From positions 1 to 44,212 of the forward strand of contig JAQGIK010000030.1 of the NCBI GenBank assembly GCA_028291265.1: DNA of 44,212 bases, in the 5' to 3' direction. Under the pieces are notes generated by a model. That model was not told the DNA's origin. It searched no databases and saw nothing but the letters and a program-made list of their open reading frames with translations. Below are positions 33,763 to 41,326 of this stretch, piece after piece. The DNA comes from Caulobacter sp. (GTDB lineage Bacteria > Pseudomonadota > Alphaproteobacteria > Caulobacterales > Caulobacteraceae). The position numbers were made by a program, and so were the translations under genes. Each line of letters begins with the position of its first letter. Position 1 is the first letter of the stretch.

Positions 33763-33957
33763 TCAAAGCCCGCGCAGCACGACTCCGGCGGTCAGCAGGG
33801 CGAAGGCGGCCGTCAGGGTCTCGATCACATGGCTGCTGACCCAGGGAATGGCCACGCCGCCGTAATTGGCGACCAGGGCGGCCAGCGCCAGCAGCACCGC
33901 GATGGCGAACAGCGGCACGGAGGGGGCGGTCAGAACGAAGGCGGGACGGGCGGCCAT
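33763..33957 (-). CDS. Small two-helix membrane protein
   Basis: A 64-residue protein with two hydrophobic segments (VPLFAIAVLLALAALVANY and a second at VIETLTAAFALLTAGVVL) joined by a short loop, ending RGL. The ATG at 33957 is preferred over an upstream start at 33981 because GAGGA lies seven bases before it. It looks like a conserved small inner-membrane protein seen in Caulobacterales; function unknown. Confidence 0.65.
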   Translation of the reverse strand: MAARPAFVLTAPSVPLFAIAVLLALAALVANYGGVAIPWVSSHVIETLTAAFALLTAGVVLRGL

Positions 33958-34055
33958 GGTCAGATCCTCGGGCGCGCCCAAGGAGGCCGGACGCCGGTCA
34001 CCTTGGGGCCGGCGCGCAGCGGTGGCAATGGGGGGTACTTTCCAGCGGCCTGAGG

Positions 34056-34229
34056 CTATCCGTGCAGCAGCCGCGCGACATCCTCGACCATGGGGCCGAC
34101 GCGGGCGACGATCTGGCGCAGGCGCGCCTCGCTGATGCCGAATCGCTCGGCCCAGTGGCGGCGTTCATAGTCCTCTTCCAGGCTGATGCGCTTGCGGTCC
34201 GCGCCGACCTTCGACTTGTCGTCACTCAT
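34056..34229 (-). CDS. DUF3606 domain protein
   Basis: A 57-residue protein matching the DUF3606 pattern: KSKVGADRKRISLEEDYERRHWAERFGIS followed by LRQIVARVGPMVEDV. A perfect GGAGGA sits before the ATG. It is highly charged and predicted helical, with a possible helix-turn-helix-like half; the family function is not known. It is divergent from rsgA across about 327 bp. The long frame extending upstream of it is a shadow of rsgA. Confidence 0.85.
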   Translation of the reverse strand: MSDDKSKVGADRKRISLEEDYERRHWAERFGISEARLRQIVARVGPMVEDVARLLHG

Positions 34230-34556
34230 GAAGATCCTCCGGTGGCGGTGGCCGCGACGGCGACGGGACGGGTGAATCGGCTCCGTGAGGGGGCAGCGAG
34301 GCCGGTTCACAGTCCCGCGGTCGTCAGCCGAACCCGTGCTGAAAGCCGCGGTGCGGTTAACCGTTCCACTCATTTCGGGTAAATGGCCAAGATGGTTCGA
34401 GGAAATTCGGCGGCAGGCGCTGTGGCCCCTGCGGCGCTGGATCGGTTGGGTTTTCGGGGTGGCGGCCAAGGTTCGCTGGCCGTCCGTGGCTGTCGGCCCT
34501 AGAAGTCGGTCCACGGCGAGCCGGCAGTGGCCGGCCCGCGTCCTGGAAGCCCTGAT
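34230..34556. promoter_or_regulatory. Divergent intergenic region, DUF3606/rsgA
   Basis: No gene seen. It contains GTGAATCGG (34272-34280), its near inverse CCGGTTCAC (34302-34310) and the 10-bp palindrome CGGTTAACCG (34354-34363). These related elements could be operator sites for either gene. No convincing -10/-35 pair was found. Confidence 0.3.
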
Positions 34557-35615
34557 TTGATCACGTCCTATGGATGGTCCGACCTGCTGGCGGCGGCGTT
34601 CGCGCCGCATGCCCGCGCCGGCCATCTGCCCGGGCGGGTCGTCGTGCAGCAGCGCAACGGCTATCTGGTGGCGACCGACGCCGGCGAGGTGCGGGCCAAG
34701 GGGTCCGGGCGGTTGCTGCATGAGGTCGGGGAGGCCGGGCAGCCGGCCGTGGGGGACTGGGTGGCGCTGTCGATGGACCGGGCGCAGGGGACCGGCACCA
34801 TCCACGCCATCCTGCCGCGCCGCACGGCCTTTGTGCGACGGGCGGCCGACAGCCTGGCGACGGTGCAGGTGATCGCCAGCAATATCGACGTGGCCTTTGT
34901 CGTCGTGTCGTTGAACGCCGACCTCAATGCGCGGCGGATCGAGCGCTATCTGGCCGCCGCCTGGCAGAGCGGGGCGCGGCCGGTGGTGGTGCTGACCAAG
35001 GCGGACCTGTGCGAGGACCTGGAGGCGGAGGTGGCGCGGGTGGGGGCGCTGGCCGGCGATTGTCCGGTGATCGCCGTGTCGGCGCGTCAGGGGACGGGGC
35101 TGGAGGCGCTGCTGGCGCAGGTCGGGCCCGGGGAGACCTGCGTGCTGATCGGCTCGTCCGGGGCGGGCAAGTCGACCCTGGTCAACGCCTTCCTGGGCGA
35201 GGCGCGGATGGCGACGGCGGCGATCCGCGAAGGCGACGACAAGGGGCGCCATACGACCAGCCACCGGCACCTGGTGTTGCTGCCCGGCGGCGGGCTGATC
35301 ATCGACACGCCCGGCATGCGGGAGGTCGGGCTGATCGGCGAGGACGACGGCCTGAGCGAGGTGTTCGAGGATATCGAGGCGCTGATCGGGCAGTGCCGGT
35401 TCAGCGACTGTGGCCACGGCGGCGAGCCCGGCTGCGCGGTGCGCGGGGCGCTGGAGAGCGGGGCGCTGGACGCCGACCGCTGGGCGTCGTTCCAGAAGCT
35501 GGGGACCGAGCTGGCGGCGGTGGCGGCGAAGGCCGAGCAGGCCGTCAAGGACGCCGAGCGGCGGGGCCGGAAGGCCTATCGGGCGACGCGGAAGGCCGAT
35601 CGGGACGGCGACTGA
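34557..35615 (+). CDS. rsgA: Ribosome small subunit-dependent GTPase A
   Basis: A circularly permuted GTPase that checks and matures the 30S ribosomal subunit. Seen, from a TTG start at 34557 (352 residues): N-terminal OB-like domain beginning ITSYGWSDLLAAAFAPH; G4 TKAD (147-150), G5 SAR (175-177), G1 GSSGAGKST (199-207), G3 DTPG (250-253), in the permuted order; and a zinc site Cys280, Cys285, His287, Cys293. The TTG is favoured because GGAAG sits seven bases upstream and RsgA proteins commonly begin near S-Y-G-W; a GTG at 34527 would add 10 residues. Confidence 0.96.
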   Translation: MITSYGWSDLLAAAFAPHARAGHLPGRVVVQQRNGYLVATDAGEVRAKGSGRLLHEVGEAGQPAVGDWVALSMDRAQGTGTIHAILPRRTAFVRRAADSLATVQVIASNIDVAFVVVSLNADLNARRIERYLAAAWQSGARPVVVLTKADLCEDLEAEVARVGALAGDCPVIAVSARQGTGLEALLAQVGPGETCVLIGSSGAGKSTLVNAFLGEARMATAAIREGDDKGRHTTSHRHLVLLPGGGLIIDTPGMREVGLIGEDDGLSEVFEDIEALIGQCRFSDCGHGGEPGCAVRGALESGALDADRWASFQKLGTELAAVAAKAEQAVKDAERRGRKAYRATRKADRDGD

Positions 35616-35698
35616 TTGCGGGGTTCGGTGAGAATTCGGGCCGCGTCTTCGGGGGAACAGGTTAGGTGGGGGGTTCTTCAAGCTCACGAGAGACGATC

Positions 35699-36022
35699 AT
35701 GCCCGCATTCACCATCGTCACCACCAGCGCCACCCAGGGGGCGGATGCGGCGGAGGTCAGCACCCTGACCGACCAGTTCGGCGACCAGAGCGAGGCCCTG
35801 GGCTATTCGCGGCGGATGGCCGAGGAGATGGTCGGCTATGCGCACCAGCTGTCGCTGGATTTCGACTACAGCAATGTCGGGCTCTATGAGGGCGACCTGC
35901 TGGACGAGGAGCCGGGTCCGGCCCATCCGGCCTTCATCGGCGCCTGGGTGCTGGACGACGAGGGCGCGGCCTTCGTGCCGGCCGACGAGTTCAACGCCGA
36001 GGACGGCGAGGGCGAGGGCTGA
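35699..36022 (+). CDS. Small acidic hypothetical protein
   Basis: A 107-residue protein, strongly acidic, with no family recognised. It begins PAFTIVTTSATQGAD and ends in a run of Asp, Glu and Gly. The ATG at 35699 is preferred to an upstream in-frame start at 35666, which would add residues of low-complexity serine. It lies 83 bp after rsgA and nine bases before the next gene, so the two small genes are probably co-transcribed. No membrane segment or cysteines are seen. Confidence 0.6.
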   Translation: MPAFTIVTTSATQGADAAEVSTLTDQFGDQSEALGYSRRMAEEMVGYAHQLSLDFDYSNVGLYEGDLLDEEPGPAHPAFIGAWVLDDEGAAFVPADEFNAEDGEGEG

Positions 36023-36031
36023 CGCAGTCGC

Positions 36032-36358
36032 ATGGCGCGCAAACAGATCCCCGAATTCGAGATCGAGGTGGGCGGGGAGCCCTATCTCTGGCGGCTGCAG
36101 CGGCAGCCGCAGTGGTCGAGTGACACCAATTCGTATCGCGGCATGGCGCTGGCCCTGCGCCACGGGGAGGGTCAGCGGGAAGCCGTCGTCGAGTTTCCGG
36201 CCGGCCAGCAGCCCCGGTACGGCGCCCCGATGCTCAGGCCCGCGCAGATCGCGCCGGAGCTGGTGGCCAACGCCATCGCCTCGGCGATCGCAGCGGGATG
36301 GGAGCCCCTGTCGCGCGGCAAGACGGTGACCATCGTCGTGGACGCGCTGGGCGGCTGA
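36032..36358 (+). CDS. Conserved hypothetical protein
   Basis: A 108-residue soluble protein with a W-R-L-Q-R-Q-P-Q-W segment near the N-terminus, EAVVEFPAG in the middle, and AIAAGWEPLSRGK near the end. I believe this pattern recurs in hypothetical proteins of related proteobacteria but cannot name a family. It starts nine bases after the preceding gene. Function unknown. Confidence 0.7.
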   Translation: MARKQIPEFEIEVGGEPYLWRLQRQPQWSSDTNSYRGMALALRHGEGQREAVVEFPAGQQPRYGAPMLRPAQIAPELVANAIASAIAAGWEPLSRGKTVTIVVDALGG

Positions 36359-36381
36359 CGGCCCTGTTGTTGTGGGGCGGC

Positions 36382-36400
36382 TGTCAACCGCGTGTGAACA
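36382..36400 (+). promoter_or_regulatory. 11-bp-phased direct repeat upstream of the response regulator
   Basis: tgtcaac (36382) and tgtgaac (36393) are spaced 11 bp apart, about 100 bp before the regulator's start codon. The surrounding sequence nearly matches that at 32731, differing by three substitutions and one insertion over about 30 bp. An OmpR-type regulator binding its own promoter is the simplest reading. Confidence 0.6.
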
Positions 36401-36483
36401 GGGCGTCGATTTTCAGGGCCGGCGCTATCGGAACCGCGCGCGCGGGGCCTATGGTTCCCCCGGACTGAGGGGAGGCCCTGGCT

Positions 36484-37164
36484 TTGCGCGTCGTGGTGGT
36501 CGAGGACGAGGCTCTGACGCGACGGGCCATCGCGCTGGCCCTGCGGCAGGAGGGGTTCTCGGTGTCCGAGGCGGCCGACGCGGTCGGCTGCCGGGCCGTG
36601 CTGAGCCAGGTGCGGGCCGATGTGATCATTCTCGACCTGGGTTTGCCGGGCATGGACGGGCTGAGCCTGGCCCGCGAACTGCGGGCGGCGGGGGACGCCG
36701 GGCTGATCGTGGCGACGCGCGAGGCCAGCCATGAGGCGCGCATCCAGGCGCTGGACACCGGGGCCGACGACTATCTGGTCAAGCCGATCCATTATGGCGA
36801 GCTGGCGGCGCGGATCCGCAGCGTCATGCGGCGGCGCGGGCTGTTGCAGGACGGGCGCAAGCGGCTGGCCGGCTGGGTCGTGGACCTGAAGGCGCGGACG
36901 GTGACGGCGGGGGATACGGACGCCGGTCTGACGCGCGGAGAATTCGACGTGCTGGCGCGGCTGATCGAGGCCGAGGGCAAGATCGTCGGGCGGGAGTTGC
37001 TGGTGCAGGGGGTCAGCCGCAGGCCGGAGGACGCCGACCTGCGCTCGGTCGATGTGCTGGTCAGCCGGCTGCGGCGCAAGCTGGGCGTGGCCGGCGAGGA
37101 GACGTTGATCGCCACGGCGCCGGGCTTCGGCTATCGGCTGACGCGGCCGGCGGAGAGCCTTTGA
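36484..37164 (+). CDS. OmpR-family response regulator
   Basis: A 226-residue two-component response regulator. Seen: receiver domain with acidic pair Glu7/Asp8, phospho-acceptor Asp51 in VIILDLGLPGMDG, and the conserved Lys in DDYLVKP; then a C-terminal winged helix (about 130-222) with TRGEFDVLARL and SVDVLVSRLRRKL, typical of OmpR/PhoB DNA-binding domains. It starts with TTG, preceded by GGGGAGG at good spacing. The hybrid kinase begins one base after its stop, so the two are almost certainly translated together and probably partners. It likely binds the direct repeats at 36382 and 32731 (inference). Confidence 0.94.
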   Translation: MRVVVVEDEALTRRAIALALRQEGFSVSEAADAVGCRAVLSQVRADVIILDLGLPGMDGLSLARELRAAGDAGLIVATREASHEARIQALDTGADDYLVKPIHYGELAARIRSVMRRRGLLQDGRKRLAGWVVDLKARTVTAGDTDAGLTRGEFDVLARLIEAEGKIVGRELLVQGVSRRPEDADLRSVDVLVSRLRRKLGVAGEETLIATAPGFGYRLTRPAESL

Positions 37165-37165
37165 G

Positions 37166-40100
37166 TTGGGGCTGATCGGCCGCGACCGCGAGCTGGCGCG
37201 GTTGAAAAGCGCCATCCATGACGCCGGGACGCCGGTGTTGCTGATCACCGGCCCGTCGGGGGCCGGCAAGACGGCGCTGGCCCGGGCGGCGATCGACGGG
37301 CTGGGCGGGGCGGTGCTGCAGGCCTCGGGCAAGTATGCCGAGGGCGAGGGCGGGGCCGGCTTCCTGCCGATCCTGTCGGCGCTGTCGACCGTCGTCGAGC
37401 AGGCGCTGGACCTGCTCTACGATCCGCAGGCGGGGCTGGAGAGCCTGAGCAAGGCGGTCGGGCCGGGGTTCGACCTGTTGACGCGCATGGGGTTCGACGC
37501 GCTCGGCGCCCTGCCCGACCCCTATGCGCGGGGGGCTGAGGCGGTGGGGGCGCGGGCCAGCGCGGCGCGGCTGGTCGATGCGGTGCTGCGGGTCATCGAC
37601 TGGCTGAACGGCTTTGGGGCCACGACGGTGCTGTTCATCGACGACTGGCAGCGGGCTCCGCAGGAGGCGCAGGCGCTGGCGGCGGCCCTGGTGCGCGAGC
37701 CGCGGCATCCGTTTTTCACCCTGCTGCTGGCCCAGCGTGACGACGCGGCCCCGGTGGCCGGGGCGGTGCGGCTGGCGGCGCCGGAGCTGGCCCTGGGGCC
37801 GTTGGGGCCGAAGGACCGGGCCGAGCTGCTGGCGATGGCGCTGGGCGAGGCGGGCGCGGCGGCCGACGCCTGGTTGGGCGACGACGGCGGCAGTCTGCCC
37901 CTGGCCCTGCTGGAGGCGGCGCAGGCGCTGACCGAGGCGGGGGCGTTGAGCCAGGCGGACGGGGTTTGGCGGGTCAGCGACGCCAAAGCCGCCGCCATCG
38001 ACCGCGGCGACTTCACGGCCAGCATGGGGCGGCGGGTGCAGGGGCTGGAGCCGGCGGTGCGCCGCTTTGGGCAGGGGCTGGCGCTTTGGGGGGACCGCGG
38101 CGATCCGGAGATCCTGGCCCTGGCGCTGGGCGTCGCCCCGGCGGAGGCGCGCCAGGCGGGACAGGCGCTGGCCGGGGCCGGCATCGTGCGCGGCGACGGG
38201 GCCGAGTTCGCCTTCACCCATGATCGCCACCGGGCCAGCCTGCTGGCCGGCTCGTCGGGCGGCGAGCTGGACGCCCTGGCCGCGGAGATGGCCGAGCGGC
38301 TGGTGGCGGCCCCGCTGGATCTCTGGGGCAGGGTCGGGCGCGAGGCGCTTTACCTGCGGCTGCAGGGCGGCTTGGGCGGGGCCGAGCCGGGGCTGTGGCG
38401 GGACAGGTTCGCGCAGGCCGCCCACGCTGCCCGCATCGTCGCCGACACCCGCGCGTCCGTCGCCTTCGCCGAGGCCGCCTGGACCCTGCGGGGACGCCAG
38501 GGGCCGGGCGAGGCGAAGGCCGACAGCCTGATCCTGCGCGAGGCGGCGCTGGCGGCCGGGGCCCGGCGCGACGCGGCGGCGGCGGCGGAGCGGACCGGGT
38601 TGATGATCGCCGCGGCGCGCAGCGAGATGGAGATCGCCGAGGCCTACGACCTGGCCGTCTCGGCCCAGCGGCTGGCCGGCGACGACGCCGGGGCCTGGGC
38701 CATCGCCAGCGAATGCCTGCGCCGCCATGGCATCGTCCTGCCGCGCAAGGCGACGATGGCCCGGCTGATGTGGGAGAGCTTGGTCTGGACCCTGTCGCTG
38801 GCCCTGTGGCCGAGCCGGGAGGCGGGCGGCGGCGGGCTGTCGCCACTGGCCCGGGGAACGCATTCGGCCGGCTCCCTGGCCTTCGAGCGCAATCCGATGG
38901 ACGCGATGTTCATCGGCCTGATCGGCTCGGCCAAGGCCCACCGGGCCGGCGACCACGACCCCTTCTGGCTGACCACCGACACCTTCCTGGCGGCGGCGCT
39001 GGGCCGCTTCGAGCAGGCGGCCAGGCTGGGCGCGCGAGCCGTCAAGGCGGCGCCGGACGTCGCCTTCGGGCGCGGCCTGTCGCTGTACCGCGCCGCCTTC
39101 TTCGGGGTGATCTGGCAGCGCAGCCTGGCCGAGATGCCGCCCTGGTGCGACCAGGCCTACGACATGGCCCTGGCCGAGGGCGACCTGGTCAGCGCCGGCT
39201 ATGCGATCCGCAACAGCGTGCTGCTCGACTGGCGGCTGGCCCCGGCCCTGCCGCCGCTGCTGCAGAAGTTCAGCGCCACCGAGGAGATCGCCGAACGGCT
39301 GGGCGACGAATCGATCCTGGCCGGTCTGCGACTGACCACCGACGCCATCCGCCGGATCATGCAGCACGGGGGCCTCGGCCAGCCGGTCCCGACCGAGACG
39401 GCGACGCCGTCCGGCACGGCGGCGATCCCGGTGATCCACATCGAACTGCTGGCCCTGGCCGGCGACTGGGTCGAACTGGCCCGGTTCGCCGAGAGCATGC
39501 TGCCGCGCCGGGCCGGCTGGAGCAGCCATCCGGGCGGGGTGATCTGGCGCTACTACGAGAACCTGGCGCGGCTGAAGACCGGCCGGCCGGTGCGGCGCGG
39601 CGATCTTGGCTACATCAAGCGGGCGGCGCGGCTCAATCCGACCGACCATGCCTGGCGCCTGGTGGTGTTGCGGGCCGAGAGCCTGCGCCAGAAGGGCCAG
39701 GGCCAGGCCAGCCTGGCGGCCTGGAGCGCCGCCATCGAGACCCTGCGCACCGGCGGCTCGCGGCTGGACGCCGGGGTGGCGGCCGAATGCGCCGCCGCCG
39801 CCGCCCGGGCGCTCGACGATGTCGCCGCCGCCGGCCGCTACGAGGCCATCGCCCGGGAGATCTGGCGGGCCTGGGGCGCGCGCAGCAAGCTGCCCGAGGG
39901 CGAGGCGGCGACCGATCCCTCGGTGCTGGGCCGGCTGGCCGCGGCCGAGAGCCAAGCGGCGCTGGCCCAGAAGGCCGACCGCGCCAAGATGCGCTTCCTG
40001 GCCGACGTCAGCCACGAACTGCGCACCCCGATGCAGAGCATCCAGACCCTGCTCGAACTGGCCGCCGACGATCCCGGCGCCGTCGATCTGCCCGGCCTGC

Positions 40101-41326
40101 GCGACGCCTTCGGCAGCCTGCGCGAGGTGGTCGACGACCTGACCGACCTCGGGGCCCAGTCTGGCGGCGACGCCGTCCTGCGGCTGGCGCCAATCGACCT
40201 GGCGGCGCTCGCCCGCACCGAGCTGGGCCTGGTCGGGCCGGCGGCGGCGGCCCGGGGCCTGGAACTGGAACTCAGCCTCGACGCCGCCCTGCCCGGCTCG
40301 CTGGTCACCGACGGGGCGCGGGTGCGGCAGGTGCTGCGCAACCTGCTCAGCAACGCCGTGAAGTATGTCGAGGCCGGCCGCATCGCCGTGCGGCTGGCCA
40401 GCATCGGCGGCGAGGCGACGATCACCGTCGAGGACACGGGTCCCGGCGTCACCGAGGCCCAGAAGACCCTGATCTTCGAGCCCTTCGACCGCGGCGGCCG
40501 CGAGGAGCCGGGCGGGCTGGGCCTTGGCCTGACCATCTCGCGCCGCATCGCCCAGCGGCTGGGCGGCCGGCTGGACGTCGACAACCGGCCCGAGGGCGGG
40601 GCCCGCTTCACTTTCCGCTTCCCGGCCGTGGTCAGCGCCGAGCCGCCGGCCGAGCCGGTCAGCCCGCTGATCGCGCCGCTGAAGGTGATGATTGTCGACG
40701 ATGTCGCCCTGATCCGGCGCAGCTTCGCCGCCGTACTGCGCCGCGACGGCCACACCGTGGTCGAGGCGGCGACGGTCGCCCAGGCCATCGCCTTCTGCCG
40801 CGAGCCGCTCGACCTGATCCTGCTCGACCTCGGCCTGCCCGACGGCGACGGGCTGGAAGTGATCGCGGCGCTGCACGAGCACTGCGGCGACGGCCAGGCC
40901 CCGCCGGTGATTGTGCTGACCGGCTCGACGGCGCCCGAGCGGGTCGAGGCGGCGCTCGGGGCCGGGGCCGCCAAGGTGCTGTTCAAGCCGGTCGCCGCCC
41001 CGGAACTGCGGGCCGCCATCGCCGAAAGCCTGGGCCAGGCCACCCAGCCGGCGGCGCGGGAAGAGACCTACGAAGCGGAACTGTCGCGGCTGGCCGAGGC
41101 GGCGCAGATCGAGGTCAAGGACAGGACCCGGGAGCTGCTGGCAGACGTCGCCGCCGCCCCGGAGCCGGGGCTGGCGCGGGAGGCCCACCGCCTGGCCGGC
41201 CTGGCCGCGCAGTTCGGCATGGCCGAGGCGGCCGGACTGCTCGACGCGCTGCAGGCGGGTCTCGAGGCCGGCGCCGTCCCGCCGGAGCTGACGGCGCGGC
41301 TGGAACGGGTTCTCGCCGACCTCTAG
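37166..41326 (+). CDS. AAA-ATPase/histidine kinase/receiver/Hpt hybrid
   Basis: A 1,386-residue cytosolic signalling protein. Domains seen in order: an AAA/STAND-like ATPase with Walker A GPSGAGKT (29-36) and Walker B LFIDD (about 155-160); a long helical, TPR-like region (about 300-900); a HisKA domain with H-box VSHELRTP and His950; an ATPase domain with NLLSNAVKY, EDTGPGV and GLGLGL; a receiver with phospho-acceptor Asp1221 (LILLDLGLPDGDG) and a Lys in LFKPV; and a C-terminal Hpt-like helix with His1341 in EAHRLAGLAAQFG. All catalytic residues are present, so it may carry a full internal phosphorelay ending on the adjacent response regulator. It starts with TTG one base after that gene. 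The input signal is unknown; the ATPase plus TPR part suggests ligand-driven oligomerisation (inference). Confidence 0.93.
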   Translation: MGLIGRDRELARLKSAIHDAGTPVLLITGPSGAGKTALARAAIDGLGGAVLQASGKYAEGEGGAGFLPILSALSTVVEQALDLLYDPQAGLESLSKAVGPGFDLLTRMGFDALGALPDPYARGAEAVGARASAARLVDAVLRVIDWLNGFGATTVLFIDDWQRAPQEAQALAAALVREPRHPFFTLLLAQRDDAAPVAGAVRLAAPELALGPLGPKDRAELLAMALGEAGAAADAWLGDDGGSLPLALLEAAQALTEAGALSQADGVWRVSDAKAAAIDRGDFTASMGRRVQGLEPAVRRFGQGLALWGDRGDPEILALALGVAPAEARQAGQALAGAGIVRGDGAEFAFTHDRHRASLLAGSSGGELDALAAEMAERLVAAPLDLWGRVGREALYLRLQGGLGGAEPGLWRDRFAQAAHAARIVADTRASVAFAEAAWTLRGRQGPGEAKADSLILREAALAAGARRDAAAAAERTGLMIAAARSEMEIAEAYDLAVSAQRLAGDDAGAWAIASECLRRHGIVLPRKATMARLMWESLVWTLSLALWPSREAGGGGLSPLARGTHSAGSLAFERNPMDAMFIGLIGSAKAHRAGDHDPFWLTTDTFLAAALGRFEQAARLGARAVKAAPDVAFGRGLSLYRAAFFGVIWQRSLAEMPPWCDQAYDMALAEGDLVSAGYAIRNSVLLDWRLAPALPPLLQKFSATEEIAERLGDESILAGLRLTTDAIRRIMQHGGLGQPVPTETATPSGTAAIPVIHIELLALAGDWVELARFAESMLPRRAGWSSHPGGVIWRYYENLARLKTGRPVRRGDLGYIKRAARLNPTDHAWRLVVLRAESLRQKGQGQASLAAWSAAIETLRTGGSRLDAGVAAECAAAAARALDDVAAAGRYEAIAREIWRAWGARSKLPEGEAATDPSVLGRLAAAESQAALAQKADRAKMRFLADVSHELRTPMQSIQTLLELAADDPGAVDLPGLRDAFGSLREVVDDLTDLGAQSGGDAVLRLAPIDLAALARTELGLVGPAAAARGLELELSLDAALPGSLVTDGARVRQVLRNLLSNAVKYVEAGRIAVRLASIGGEATITVEDTGPGVTEAQKTLIFEPFDRGGREEPGGLGLGLTISRRIAQRLGGRLDVDNRPEGGARFTFRFPAVVSAEPPAEPVSPLIAPLKVMIVDDVALIRRSFAAVLRRDGHTVVEAATVAQAIAFCREPLDLILLDLGLPDGDGLEVIAALHEHCGDGQAPPVIVLTGSTAPERVEAALGAGAAKVLFKPVAAPELRAAIAESLGQATQPAAREETYEAELSRLAEAAQIEVKDRTRELLADVAAAPEPGLAREAHRLAGLAAQFGMAEAAGLLDALQAGLEAGAVPPELTARLERVLADL

